The notes: a model not told the origin generated them from the sequence alone. Shown: positions 41,989-51,591, counted from the first letter of the stretch. The stretch is DNA of 64,000 nucleotides from JALUZX01 sp964561605 (GCA_964561605.1 CAZLQD010000001.1:51606-115605); one strand, 5' to 3'. Made by a program: numbers and translations.

Positions 41989-44511
41989 ATGGATCGCGCC
42001 TTCCCCGACGAAAGAAAGACCCCGATGACCCCACCCTCCGGTTCCCCCGCCCCCGGGGAAGAGTCCCGGCCCTCCTGGAAGATCCACCTGGGCATCTTCC
42101 TGGTCTCCATGGCCGTCCTGGCCCTGGAGGTCCTCCAGACCAGGCTCTTCTCCCTCATGCTCTGGCACCACGTGACCTACTTCGTGGTGACCATCACCCT
42201 CCTCGGGTTCGCCGCCAGCGGAACGGCCATGGCCATCTTCCCCGTCCTCTACCGGGGCCGGGCCGCCGCCAAGGCCTCCCTCTACGGCCTGCTCTTCGCC
42301 GTCACCACCTACCTCTCCCTCCGCCTCCTGGGGGCCCTTCGGCCACAGACCCTGGGAGGCTCCTGGAGCAGCGTGGACGTGGCGGCCCTCTTCTTCTCCT
42401 ACTTCTACCTGGTGATTCCCTTCTTCTTCGCCGGCCTCTCCATCGGGGTCCTCCTCAAGGAGATGACCTCCAGGGCGGGTATCCTCTACGCCGCCAACCT
42501 GGCCGGCTCGGGAGTGGGTTGCTTTCTCTTCGTCCTGGTGATCACCCCCCTGGGAGGAGCGGCCGTCACCCTCCTCACAGCCACCCTGGGCGCCCTGGGG
42601 GCCCTGGCCCTGGCCTGGGAGGACCGGGGAAGGGGCATCCGGGCCGCCGCGGCGGGAACGGCCCTCCTCATGGCCGGCCTGACCACGGCGGCCTACTTCT
42701 CTCCGGAGAAGGTCCTTCCCGTTCCCGTGGCCAAGAGCAAGCTCCTGGCCAAGGAGCTCTCCCTGGGCAAGAAGATCGAACGCACCCTCTGGAGCCCCCT
42801 TTGCAGGATCGACGTCCTCCCAGTGGACTCCGAGGAGAAGCGGGTCTACCAGGACGGTGACGCGCCCACCACGATCTGGAGCGGGAAGAAGGCATCCTCC
42901 TTCCCCTACGACTCTTATTTCTATTCCCTGGGATACCAGGCTCTCGAAGGCACGCACCCGGACGTCCTGGTCATCGGTCCGGGCGGCGGAATCGACGTGG
43001 AGAACGCTCTCCACTACAAGGCCCGCACGATCTACGCCGTGGAGATCAACGGGGTCACCATGAGGATGGTGAGGCGGGACTACAGGGGGTTCTCCTCACG
43101 GGGAAGAAGATGGGCGGTCTTCGACTTCCCCCAGGTCCGCCCGATCGTCTCGGAAGGCCGCTCCTGGGTCAGGCGTTCCCCTCTCCGGTTCGACCTCATC
43201 CAGATGACCGGCACCGACACCTACGCCGCCCTGGCCTCGGGCGCCTACGTGTTCTCCGAGTCCTACCTGTATACCGTCCAGGCCTTCCGGGAGTACCTGA
43301 GCCACCTGAAGGAGGACGGGCTCGTCACGGTCCTCCGCTTCCGCTTCGAACCTGCCCGGGAAAGCCTGAAACTCGCCTCCATCGCCGCAAAGGCGTTGAA
43401 GGACCTGGGAGTGAAAGACCCGGGAAAGCACATCCTGGTGGTGAACATCACCATCCCCCTGACCGCGGCCCAGCAAAGGCTCATCGGCATTCCGGCCATG
43501 CTCTACGCCGTAACCATGGTCAAGCGCTCCCCCTGGACGGAGGCCCAGCTCGACACCTACAGGAGCTGGATCGCCCGGGAGAGCGGCAAGGGTTTCCTGG
43601 CAAGGATCGGCTGGGCTCCCGCCGCAGGGGGAAAGAAGGCTGAGGGGGACAGGGAATACAGGGATTTCTTCGCCGCCGCCGCGGCCGGCAAGGAGGCCGA
43701 CTTCTACGCCCGTTACCCCTACGACGTGGCCCCCATCACCGACGACAACCCTTTCTTCTTCAAGTTCCACAAGTGGTCGGCCCTCCTGGAGGGAAAGACC
43801 CAGGTCGGTAAGATGGACTACGAGGCCCTTGCCGGGAGAGACCCCATCGGCCTCAAGATCCTCCTCTCCCTGCTGGTCTTCGTAACCCTGGCCGTCCTGG
43901 TCCTGGTGATCCTGCCCCTCTTCTTCCTGCCCAAGCGGGGGGGATCCCCCCAGAAGGGGCGAGTCTTCGTCTACTTCTTCGGAATCGGCCTGGGATTCAT
44001 CTTCGCCGAGGTCTCTTCCCTCCAGAGGTTCGTCCTCTTCCTCGGCCACCCGGTCTACTCCCTCACGGTGGTCCTCTTCTCCTTCCTCCTCTTCATGGGC
44101 CTGGGGAGCTTCGTCTCCCAGAGAGGGAAGGCCCGGACGGGAAGCCTCCTCAAGGGAGCCCTGGCTCTCGTCCTGCTCTTCCTGGCCCTCCACGTCTTCC
44201 TCCTCCCCCGGCTCTTCCTGGCCTTCCTCCCGGCATCCGAGGGAGTCCGCATGGTCGTGGCCGTCCTGGCCATCGCCCCCCTGGCCTTCTTCATGGGATT
44301 CGCCTTCCCCCTTGGTTTGCGGATCACCGGAAGGCTTGGCGGGGGCCTGGTCCCCTGGGCCTGGGGAGTCAACGGGGCGGCTTCGGTGATCGGCTCCGTC
44401 CTGGCGGTGATCCTCGCCATGGCCGGGGGATTCACCCTGGTCCTGGGACTTTCCACCCTCTTCTACCTGGCGGCCCTCCTCTTCTCCCCCCGGCCCGGGC
44501 AATGGACGTGA
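41989..44511 (+). CDS. Membrane-embedded spermidine-synthase-like protein
   Basis: The 840-residue protein has an N-terminal membrane region (to about 235, six to seven helices), a central Rossmann domain and a C-terminal membrane region (from about 615). The soluble part resembles aminopropyltransferases: DVLVIGPGGGIDVENALHYKARTIYAVEING and FDLIQMTGTDTYAA, the latter holding the place of the catalytic region. Such fusions are frequent in planctomycetes and have no proven substrate. The last 10 bases overlap the STT3-like gene, which suggests they work together. Confidence 0.82.
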   Translation: MDRAFPDERKTPMTPPSGSPAPGEESRPSWKIHLGIFLVSMAVLALEVLQTRLFSLMLWHHVTYFVVTITLLGFAASGTAMAIFPVLYRGRAAAKASLYGLLFAVTTYLSLRLLGALRPQTLGGSWSSVDVAALFFSYFYLVIPFFFAGLSIGVLLKEMTSRAGILYAANLAGSGVGCFLFVLVITPLGGAAVTLLTATLGALGALALAWEDRGRGIRAAAAGTALLMAGLTTAAYFSPEKVLPVPVAKSKLLAKELSLGKKIERTLWSPLCRIDVLPVDSEEKRVYQDGDAPTTIWSGKKASSFPYDSYFYSLGYQALEGTHPDVLVIGPGGGIDVENALHYKARTIYAVEINGVTMRMVRRDYRGFSSRGRRWAVFDFPQVRPIVSEGRSWVRRSPLRFDLIQMTGTDTYAALASGAYVFSESYLYTVQAFREYLSHLKEDGLVTVLRFRFEPARESLKLASIAAKALKDLGVKDPGKHILVVNITIPLTAAQQRLIGIPAMLYAVTMVKRSPWTEAQLDTYRSWIARESGKGFLARIGWAPAAGGKKAEGDREYRDFFAAAAAGKEADFYARYPYDVAPITDDNPFFFKFHKWSALLEGKTQVGKMDYEALAGRDPIGLKILLSLLVFVTLAVLVLVILPLFFLPKRGGSPQKGRVFVYFFGIGLGFIFAEVSSLQRFVLFLGHPVYSLTVVLFSFLLFMGLGSFVSQRGKARTGSLLKGALALVLLFLALHVFLLPRLFLAFLPASEGVRMVVAVLAIAPLAFFMGFAFPLGLRITGRLGGGLVPWAWGVNGAASVIGSVLAVILAMAGGFTLVLGLSTLFYLAALLFSPRPGQWT

Positions 44512-46424
44512 AGAAAGGAGGGAGGATGAAGCCCGCCGGAGAGGCCCCCCGTAGGGCATGGATCTTCTGGGGCCTCGCCCTGGCCCTCCTCTTCTTCTCC
44601 TCCCTCGAACGCTTCCGGGAATACCACGCCGTGGCCGGCCCGAAGGGATACTGGTTCTGGGACAACGACACGGTCCGGCGTCTCTCCAGACTGGACCTTC
44701 TCGACCGTACCGGGAATTACCCCGCAGTCGATCCATGGGACGGATACCCGGACGGGAGCGTCCTCCATTGGACCCTTCCCATGGACTGGGTGATCCGCGC
44801 CCTGGAGGGTCCCGCCTCCCTCGTCCTTCCGAAAGGCCGGAAGTGGGAGGCCGGAGCCGCCCTGGCGGGCCCCTTCCTCTCCGCCCTGGCCCTGGTCCTC
44901 CTCCTCCTCGGAGTCCGAAGGCTCCGGGGGGACGGAACGGCCCTCGCGGCGGGGCTCTTCTACGCCTTCTCCTATTCCTGCCTGAACGTATCCTGGTTCG
45001 GGAACGGAGACCACCAGAACCTCCAGCACCTGCTCCTCCTGGCGTCCCTCCTCCTCGGGCTCCTGGCGGTGGAGAAGAAAGCCCCCCCATGGGCGGCCAT
45101 CCTCTCGGGGGCCTTCATGGGAGGGGCCGTCTGGGTCTCCACCGAGTCCATGCTCCTCCTCTACGCCGCCGCAGGCCTCCTCTTCCTGGGGGAGATCCGG
45201 AAAGGGGAGGAGGGGGAAGAGGGTTCCACCATCCTCCTTCCCTGGAGCCTGGGCCTGGTTCCGGTCCTCCTGTTGGGGCACCTGATGGAACACCCGGGAA
45301 ACCCGGGTGCCTTCCTCTGGGACCAGATCTCCCTCTTCCAGGTCCTCCAGGGAGGAACGCTCCTTCTCTTCGCCCTCCTCCAGGCCGCCGGATTTCCCGA
45401 GAAGAGAAGACCCTGGTCCTCGGCCGGGCTCTCCCTGCTGGCGGGAGGAATCGTCCTCTTCACCTTTTTCGAGAAGGCCCTGGTGGACGAAATGGTCCGG
45501 TTCCACCTGGTCCACCCCTGGCTCCAGGAAGAGGTGAGCGAGTACAGGACCCTCTTCACCGACGGGACGGGGTTCACCTTCCTTCCGGCGATCCGCCGGT
45601 TCTCCTTCCTCCTCCCGGCCTTCCCTCTCCTGGCCTGGGCGGCCTGGAAGAACCCGGGCCTCTCCCCGAGGGGGCGTAAAGGCCTGGTCCTCCTGGGGAT
45701 CGGGACCTTGGCCCTGGCCTGCTGGGAAGTGAAGCTGGCCCACCTCTTCTCCCTGGTCTTTCCTCTCCTCGTCGCCCTGGCGGCCTGGGAAGGCCTTCCC
45801 CGTCTCACCACCGAGCCTGCGTTGAAGAAGGCCCTGGGAGGAGCGGCCTTCCTCCTCGTCGGCGCGGCGGCCCTCACCTCCCTTCCCGAGCCGCCCCACG
45901 AAAGGCCCAGGGTGGCCCAGATGGAGCAGCTCACATCCGAGCTCTGCCGGGACCTGAAGGCCCTCGACGGAGGGGGAAGGCGGGGATCGGTCCTGGCTCC
46001 CTGGGACTTGGGGGCAAAGCTCATGTACTACGCCAGGGTGCCCGTGGTCTCATCGGGCTACCACAGGAACATCCGGGGCATCCTGGAGGGTTTCGAGGTC
46101 TACATCGCCAGGCCTGGGAAAGAGGAGGAGGGGGCCCGCCGGATCCTCCTGGAAAGGAAGGCGGCCTTCCTGGTGGTCCTCTACGACAGGCTCTTCCTGG
46201 CGGACGCCCCGAAGATCCTGGGCCGGAAGGTGATCCTGGCCGAGAGGACTCCCTCCGGCCTGGTCTTCACTCCCGAGGCGGAAAAAACCCTCTACTGGCG
46301 CCTCCGGTCGGGAAGAGCCGTCGCCGGGTTCCGGAAGGTGAAGGATTCCGACGCCCTGGTGGTGGTGGACCCGGGCACGCCGCCCGTGCCCTATTACAGG
46401 ATCTACCGTTTCCTGCCGGAGTGA
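44502..46424 (+). CDS. STT3/AglB-like membrane glycosyltransferase (GT-C)
   Basis: The 640-residue protein has about 11-12 transmembrane helices and a C-terminal soluble part. Oligosaccharyltransferase-like marks are the first-loop acidic motif WFWDNDTVRRL (D54, D56), PWDGYPDGSVLHWTLPMDW, the DHHxxE-like GNGDHQNLQHLLLLAS, and in the soluble domain SVLAPWDLGAKLMYYARVPVVSS, matching the WWDxG region. It may transfer lipid-linked glycan to exported proteins. It overlaps the spermidine-synthase-like gene by 10 bases. The motif variants mean specificity is uncertain. Confidence 0.72.
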   Translation: MDVKKGGRMKPAGEAPRRAWIFWGLALALLFFSSLERFREYHAVAGPKGYWFWDNDTVRRLSRLDLLDRTGNYPAVDPWDGYPDGSVLHWTLPMDWVIRALEGPASLVLPKGRKWEAGAALAGPFLSALALVLLLLGVRRLRGDGTALAAGLFYAFSYSCLNVSWFGNGDHQNLQHLLLLASLLLGLLAVEKKAPPWAAILSGAFMGGAVWVSTESMLLLYAAAGLLFLGEIRKGEEGEEGSTILLPWSLGLVPVLLLGHLMEHPGNPGAFLWDQISLFQVLQGGTLLLFALLQAAGFPEKRRPWSSAGLSLLAGGIVLFTFFEKALVDEMVRFHLVHPWLQEEVSEYRTLFTDGTGFTFLPAIRRFSFLLPAFPLLAWAAWKNPGLSPRGRKGLVLLGIGTLALACWEVKLAHLFSLVFPLLVALAAWEGLPRLTTEPALKKALGGAAFLLVGAAALTSLPEPPHERPRVAQMEQLTSELCRDLKALDGGGRRGSVLAPWDLGAKLMYYARVPVVSSGYHRNIRGILEGFEVYIARPGKEEEGARRILLERKAAFLVVLYDRLFLADAPKILGRKVILAERTPSGLVFTPEAEKTLYWRLRSGRAVAGFRKVKDSDALVVVDPGTPPVPYYRIYRFLPE

Positions 46425-46492
46425 AGCCGCCCTCGGGGCCGGGCGAGGACCGCCGGGGGGGCCGAAGGGGAGAAGGGGGGCTTTGGAAGGGC

Positions 46493-46538
46493 CGAAAAAA
46501 GAACCGGGGGCCCGCCCCGCTTTGGGACGGGCCCCCGG
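46493..46538 (-). terminator. Terminator of the 46565 secreted-protein gene
   Basis: Arms 46504-46518 and 46524-46538 form a 15-bp stem with one G-U pair (core CCGGGGGCCCG/CGGGCCCCCGG). On the minus strand it is followed by a T6 tract (46500-46495). Confidence 0.8.
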
Positions 46539-46564
46539 AAAGGACCTTTCTCGATCTCAGGGGA

Positions 46565-47695
46565 TCAGAAGCTGGTCCCGCTCCAGTTGGTCAGACCGAA
46601 GGCACCGGTCTTGGCATCGACGGCCACGCCCTGGGCGTAGAGCCAGGTGCCGAGCAGGAGCTGGCGGACCGCCGTGGGAGGATTGAAGGCCTGGGTGTCG
46701 CCTTCACCCTTGGTGGACAGGGTGATCGACTGGCCGCCCAGGATGGTGAACCAAGGATCGGAGGGCAGGAGATACCAGTTCCCGAAGGGCAGGTGCATGG
46801 GGACGGGAAGCTGCTTGCTGGCCAGGAAGACCATGCCGATCCCGCTGGGGTAGTTCACCTCGCGGAGCCTCCAGCCGAAGTTGGCCAGGTAGCCGTTCTT
46901 CTCCAGGTCCACCAGGTCGGGCCACAGGCCGGCGAAACCGAGATCGGGCTTGCCCTTCTTGGAGGCGCACCGGGCGGCGGGATCGATGGTGTAGGGCTGG
47001 ACGACGGGGTTCTGGACGAAGATCTTCACCCAGAAGGAGCGATTGATGCTGGGCTCCTGGATCTTGGTGGGATCGGGCTTGCCGTTGGTGTAGGTGATGC
47101 ACCAGGCCAGCTTGGGCTTGATACCCTGGCGGAAGTGCTCACCACACTTGGCGGCGTTGCTGGTCCCGGAAGGGTTGTACCCGCCGCTCATGTGGCAGGA
47201 CCCGCCGTCGGCGGTCCACTTGGGGGCCGGGTAGAAGTGCACGCCGTAGAAGAACTCCCCGTCGGGGAGGATCACAGGCTTGCTCAGGGTGAGGGTGAAG
47301 ATCCAGGCCGCGGCGCCGCCCTGGCCCTTCCCGGAGTAGGACATCTTGCCCGTCTCGTAGATGATGCCCAGGTCCTTGCCGGTCTGGGGATCGATCTTCA
47401 CCAGGGGCTTGCCGGGATTCTGGGGATCGCCCTTCCTGAAGATGATGGAGTAGTACTCCGGCGTGGCGCTGTTCTGGTCCTGAAGGACGTACTGGACCTT
47501 CGTGCAGGGCCTCAAAAAGCCGAAATGCTTGGCCGGGACCCGGTTCAGGACTTCGCCTTCCCCGGTTCCGACGGTCCCGCGGGAGGTGTACTCCGTCGTG
47601 CCGTCGTAGATGTGAAAAGCATTGGGCTTGGGGGTCTGGGCGTAGGCCAGGGCGGAAAGCCCCAGGACCGCCGCCGTCAACGTGATCTTTCTCAT
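46565..47695 (-). CDS. Secreted protein, paralogue 1 of a tandem pair
   Basis: ATG 47695 follows GGAG. A signal peptide (MRKITLTAAVLGLSALAYAQ) precedes a 356-residue mature protein. It shares order and motifs with the next gene: FHIYDGTTEYTSRGTVG, PDLGFAGLWPDLVDLEKNGY, FGNWYLLPSDPWF and the ending LYAQGVAVDAKTGAFGLTNWSGTSF. No enzymatic motif is visible. The last about 100 residues form the shared C-terminal module. The function is unknown, presumably a surface or extracellular structural protein. Confidence 0.78.
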   Translation of the reverse strand: MRKITLTAAVLGLSALAYAQTPKPNAFHIYDGTTEYTSRGTVGTGEGEVLNRVPAKHFGFLRPCTKVQYVLQDQNSATPEYYSIIFRKGDPQNPGKPLVKIDPQTGKDLGIIYETGKMSYSGKGQGGAAAWIFTLTLSKPVILPDGEFFYGVHFYPAPKWTADGGSCHMSGGYNPSGTSNAAKCGEHFRQGIKPKLAWCITYTNGKPDPTKIQEPSINRSFWVKIFVQNPVVQPYTIDPAARCASKKGKPDLGFAGLWPDLVDLEKNGYLANFGWRLREVNYPSGIGMVFLASKQLPVPMHLPFGNWYLLPSDPWFTILGGQSITLSTKGEGDTQAFNPPTAVRQLLLGTWLYAQGVAVDAKTGAFGLTNWSGTSF

Positions 47696-48004
47696 GGCTG
47701 CTCCTTGGTTGAAACGGGAAAAAGGTGAACGAACACTAGACGAATCCAAAATCCCAGGATCCCCGGAACCTGCCGCCGAGTCGGGAGTCAGGCAGGCCGG
47801 CCCCGGTTGGACTGGGACCAGGGAAGTATACGACGGTAAGGGGAATTCCTAGGTTCCCCCGGGAAGAAAAGATTCCCCTCGATTTTTTGAAAAGCCCATA
47901 TTCCCGCCGGAAATGTTTCAGTACAAGCCATTTTCAGCGTTCTCGAAAAGGGCCCTCCTTCCGGAAGGCCCTTTTCGAAGCGTCCCGACTTCCAGGGTCG
48001 GCCC
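47696..48004. other. Intergenic region between the paralogue pair (309 bp)
   Basis: Contains the terminator of the 48005 gene (47943-47978) and an AT-richer stretch (about 47860-47942) that likely carries the promoter of the 46565 gene. No ORF of protein-like composition is present. Confidence 0.5.
47943..47978 (-). terminator. Hairpin terminator of the 48005 gene
   Basis: Arms TCGAAAAGGGCC (47943-47954) and GGCCCTTTTCGA (47967-47978) pair perfectly over 12 bp with a 12-base loop. The T4 run is inside the stem and the downstream T tract is weak. Confidence 0.6.
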
Positions 48005-49096
48005 CTAGAAACTTGTACCCGTCCAGTTGGAGAGCTGGATCTTCTTTCCTTGGCTGTCGATCATCACGCCCTGGGCGTAGAGATACATACCCAGCATGGC
48101 GTACCGAGCTGGGTCAGGCGGATCGAGGGTCACCGTGTCGCCTTCGCCCCAGAAACCCACCCGGACCGAAAACCCGCCGATCACCTGGAACCAACGATCC
48201 TGGGGAAGGAGATACCACGGGCCGAAGGCGGTGCTCATGGGGAGGGGGAGTTTCTTGCTGGCGATGAAGACCAGCCCCACCCCGTTGGAGAAGCCCTTGG
48301 CCTTCATGCGCCAGCCGAACCGGGCCTTGTAGCCGTACTTCTCCTTGTCCACCAGGTCCGGCCAGAAAGCGGCGAAGCCCAGGTCCTTGATTCCCTTCTT
48401 GGCGGTGCACCCCTTGTAGGCCGCCGGGTCGACGGTGAAAGGCTGAACCACCGGGTTCGCCACGAAGAGAGACAACCAGTAGGACCGGATATCCGATGTC
48501 TCCGAAGGGGTGGAGGGCTGACCGTTGGAGTAGGGAACCTGCCAGGCCATGTGGGGGTTGACGCCGAGCCGGGGATGCTCGCCGCCGCACTTGGTCTGCT
48601 GATTGGGCAGGCTCACGTGAATGGAGAAGCCGTCTTTCCCGTTGGCCCAGCCCGTCGTGGAGGGACACTTGATCCCGTAGAAGAAGGTCTGGTCGGAAGG
48701 CAGGACCACGGGTTTCTTGAACAACGTGCGAAGATACCAGGCCTTCACGCCCGTGGCGGAACCTCCGCCCACGGAGTAGGGGCCTTCCTTGTAGATCAGC
48801 CCCGACTGGGTGATGTCGGGCTTGCCCGTCTTATCCGCTTTCCGGATGATCAGGTAATACACCTCCTGTGTTGCGGCGTTCTGGTCCTGGACGTGGTATC
48901 CCATGCCGAGGATCAGCCTCAAGCCGCCCACGTTCTTGCCGGGCACCTTGTTGAGGATCTCTCCCTCGACTCCGCCGAGGGTGCCCCTGGACGTGTACTC
49001 CGTGGAGCCGTCGAAGATGTGGAATTCGTTGACGTTCTGGGCCGAAGCAAGGGAAACGAGGCCGAGAACCGCGGAGAGAATGACCAGTCCACGCAT
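48005..49096 (-). CDS. Secreted protein, paralogue 2 of a tandem pair
   Basis: ATG 49096 follows AGGAGG. A signal peptide (MRGLVILSAVLGLVSLASAQ) leads a 363-residue product. It aligns along its length with the 46565 product: FHIFDGSTEYTSRGTLG, KDLGFAAFWPDLVDKEKYGY, FGPWYLLPQDRWF and the ending LYAQGVMIDSQGKKIQLSNWTGTSF. The two arose by tandem duplication and have diverged substantially. The function is unknown. Confidence 0.78.
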   Translation of the reverse strand: MRGLVILSAVLGLVSLASAQNVNEFHIFDGSTEYTSRGTLGGVEGEILNKVPGKNVGGLRLILGMGYHVQDQNAATQEVYYLIIRKADKTGKPDITQSGLIYKEGPYSVGGGSATGVKAWYLRTLFKKPVVLPSDQTFFYGIKCPSTTGWANGKDGFSIHVSLPNQQTKCGGEHPRLGVNPHMAWQVPYSNGQPSTPSETSDIRSYWLSLFVANPVVQPFTVDPAAYKGCTAKKGIKDLGFAAFWPDLVDKEKYGYKARFGWRMKAKGFSNGVGLVFIASKKLPLPMSTAFGPWYLLPQDRWFQVIGGFSVRVGFWGEGDTVTLDPPDPARYAMLGMYLYAQGVMIDSQGKKIQLSNWTGTSF

Positions 49097-49205
49097 GGTC
49101 CCTCCTTGTGGAATGAGAAATGGTTCAGGTGGGAAGAACCGGAATTCTACGAAAAGGGAGGGAAACCCCGCAAGGCCGCGGCCCCGGGGAAAAGCCACGA
49201 TTTCG

Positions 49206-50000
49206 TTAGAAAAGGGCCAGGAAGGAGGCGATCTCCTTCTCCAGGCCCCTCCCCCCTTCCCGGACCAGGTCCCCGTGGCCGGCCCGGGGGACCAGGTAGA
49301 ACCTGGCCTCGCGGATCCGGGCCGCCAGGGCCTTTCCCATGGCGGGCGGGGCCAGGTCGTCCTGGGCGGCGGCCACCACGAGGACGGGCACATGGAGGCT
49401 CCCCGCCCGGGAGGCCTGGTCGAACCGGTCCCGGCAAAGGAGCCGGACGGGCGCCCAGGGGTAGAGGGAGGCCCCTACGTCGGGGATGGAGGTGAAGGGG
49501 GTCAGGAGGATCAAGGCCTCCACGGCCTTCCTCAGGGCCACCTCCACGGCCACGGCGGACCCCAGGGAACGGCCCGCCACTACGATCCGCCGGGTTTCCA
49601 GGCCGGCCTTTGCGGCCAGGGCCTCCAGGGCGGCCGTTCCGTCCAGGTAGAGCCCCTCTTCGGAAGGCACCCCCGGGTTCCCGCCGAACCCCCTCCAGTC
49701 CGCCACCAGGAGGGACCGTCCCGAGCTCTCGAAGAGAACCGTGTCTTCCAGGGCGTCCATCCGGTTCCCCGCGTTTCCGTGGAGGTAGAGGAGCCCCCCG
49801 GCCCCGGGCCGTCCCGGTTTGAACCACCCTTTCAAGGTAAGGCCGTCGGCCGTGGAGAAGGAGATCTCCTCCCAGCCCCAGGGGGGCGGCCCGGGATCCT
49901 CTCCCGGATGGTAGAGGAGGCTCCTCTGGGAAGCCCACAACCAGACCAGGAGGCCCAGGTAGACCAGGAGCACCAGGGCCGCCCCCAAGAGGATCGCCAT
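49206..50000 (-). CDS. Alpha/beta hydrolase, membrane-anchored
   Basis: The N-terminal helix (ILLGAALVLLVYLGLLVWLW) is followed by a serine-hydrolase fold. The oxyanion strand is LLYLHGNAG, the nucleophile elbow GRSLG (S145), the acid D214 or D215 in AAQDDLAP and the base H242 in AGHGD. It resembles the YqkD/BEM46-like group, whose substrates are unknown. ATG 50000 has AGGAGG at good spacing. GTG 50015, overlapping the dacB stop, is an alternative. It probably forms an operon with dacB. Confidence 0.85.
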   Translation of the reverse strand: MAILLGAALVLLVYLGLLVWLWASQRSLLYHPGEDPGPPPWGWEEISFSTADGLTLKGWFKPGRPGAGGLLYLHGNAGNRMDALEDTVLFESSGRSLLVADWRGFGGNPGVPSEEGLYLDGTAALEALAAKAGLETRRIVVAGRSLGSAVAVEVALRKAVEALILLTPFTSIPDVGASLYPWAPVRLLCRDRFDQASRAGSLHVPVLVVAAAQDDLAPPAMGKALAARIREARFYLVPRAGHGDLVREGGRGLEKEIASFLALF

Positions 50001-50011
50001 TCCCGCCCTCC

Positions 50012-51526
50012 TCACATCCGCCCCGCCAGTTCTTCCAGGAAAGCGTCCATCGCGGCCCTGGCCTCCGCCTGGGGGGCGGAGAAGCCCTGGACGATCCAGG
50101 AGAAGACCATCCTGGGTTTCCCCTTCCCGTCCAGGAGATACCCGCTCAAGGCGGAAACCCTTGTGAGGGTCCCGGTCTTCGCCCGGATCCGTCCCTCTCC
50201 CCTGGTTCCCTTGAAACGCAACTTCAAGGTCCCCGTCCTTCCGGCCAGGGGGAGGGCCCGGAGGAATTCCTTGCCCCAAGGCCGGCCGAGGGCGCCCTCC
50301 AGGAGGCCCGCCACCTGGCGCGGAGTGACCTGGTCCAGGCGGGAGAGGCCCGAACCGTCGGCGGCGACGAAACCCTCCCGGTCCACGCCGAACCTGTCCA
50401 GCAGGGCGTCCAGGGCCTTCCGGGCCGCCGCGGCCGAGGCCCTCTTCCCCTCCCGGCCCATCCCGGCGAGGCGGAAGAGATTTTCGGCAAAGAGATTCTG
50501 GCTCCTCAGGAACATCTCCTCCACCATCCGGGCCAGGGGGGGAGAGAGGATCCTTCCCAGCAATTCCGACTTCTTCCCGTCGAACCGGAATCCTTCGAGG
50601 TCCTTCCCGCAGGCGGGCGGTCCGTCCACCCGGATCCCCGCCTCCCGGAAGGCCCGAGCCAGGGCCCGGGCGGCGAAGAGGCCGGGATCCTCCACGGGGA
50701 AGGACCACTTCACGGGGCCCGCCGAAAGAGGCACGGCCCCGAGGATCAAGGCCCCGGGAGGGTCCTCCCGGCGCACCACCCGCAGGCCCGGACCGCCGTT
50801 CCTGACGGTGACGGAGCGGTTCCACACCCTCAGGGCCCCCGGGATCGAAGGGACCTCCTCCACCGCCGGCGGCGCCCCGAGGGCCCTCGGTCTCAGGAGC
50901 AGGTCCACGACGTTCTCGTGGAAGACCAGGGCCCCGAAAGGAGCGGACCAGGCGTAGGCCCTGTCGTCCCAGGCCCATCCCTCCCCCAAGGGGGGATCGG
51001 GGAAGAGATCCGAGAGGGCCACGACCCTGCCGGTGACCCTCCTCAAGCCCCCCTCGAAGAGCCGTGCAGCCAGGTTCCGGAAGACCGCAAGAGGATCCTT
51101 CCCCCTCCCCAGGGTGGGGTCCCCTCCCCCCTGGAGGACCAGGTCCCCCTGGAGCACCCCGTTGACCGCCTTCCCCGTGCCGTAGACCCTCGTGGAGGCC
51201 TGCCAGGCAGGTCCCAGTCGATCCAGGGCCAGGGCCCCGGTGAAGAGTTTCATGTTGGAAGCGGGAAGGAAGGCCTTCCCGCCGGAGTGGTCGCAAAGGA
51301 CCCGGCCCGAAGCCAGGTCCTTCACCACCACCCCCAGGTGGGCCGTGCGGAATCCCGGCCGGGAGAGAAGGGCCCGGAGCCTCCCCTCCAGGCCCCCCGC
51401 CGCCGGGACATCCCTTCCGGGCCCGGCGGGACCGGCGCAGGAAGCGGCCAGGACGGCCGCCGGGAGAAAGAAAGCCCGTGCCCATCGTCCCGGATCGAAT
51501 CGGAACCCTGGTGTGCCTCGATCCAT
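50012..51526 (-). CDS. dacB: D-alanyl-D-alanine carboxypeptidase/endopeptidase (PBP4-like)
   Basis: A class C low-molecular-mass penicillin-binding protein that trims or cuts peptidoglycan cross-links. The N-terminus is a signal with lipobox LAASC (Cys30). The active-site triad of motifs is SNMK (S90, K93), SQN in MFLRSQNLFAEN, and KTG in RAKTGTL. The 504-residue length includes the large inserted domain usual for PBP4. Divergent from the amidase gene, which suggests a peptidoglycan-remodelling locus. Confidence 0.93.
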   Translation of the reverse strand: MDRGTPGFRFDPGRWARAFFLPAAVLAASCAGPAGPGRDVPAAGGLEGRLRALLSRPGFRTAHLGVVVKDLASGRVLCDHSGGKAFLPASNMKLFTGALALDRLGPAWQASTRVYGTGKAVNGVLQGDLVLQGGGDPTLGRGKDPLAVFRNLAARLFEGGLRRVTGRVVALSDLFPDPPLGEGWAWDDRAYAWSAPFGALVFHENVVDLLLRPRALGAPPAVEEVPSIPGALRVWNRSVTVRNGGPGLRVVRREDPPGALILGAVPLSAGPVKWSFPVEDPGLFAARALARAFREAGIRVDGPPACGKDLEGFRFDGKKSELLGRILSPPLARMVEEMFLRSQNLFAENLFRLAGMGREGKRASAAAARKALDALLDRFGVDREGFVAADGSGLSRLDQVTPRQVAGLLEGALGRPWGKEFLRALPLAGRTGTLKLRFKGTRGEGRIRAKTGTLTRVSALSGYLLDGKGKPRMVFSWIVQGFSAPQAEARAAMDAFLEELAGRM

Positions 51527-51579
51527 GCCGTTTCCCTCCCGCTCCGCCCCCCCTTTGCGTCCCTTCGAAGGGGGGAGGA

Positions 51580-51591
51580 TACTTGAGAAGA
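51580..51591 (+). promoter_or_regulatory. Second copy of the upstream motif TACTTGAGAAGA
   Basis: Identical over 12 bases with 18053-18064. Located 56 bases before the amidase ATG. Function unknown. Confidence 0.3.
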
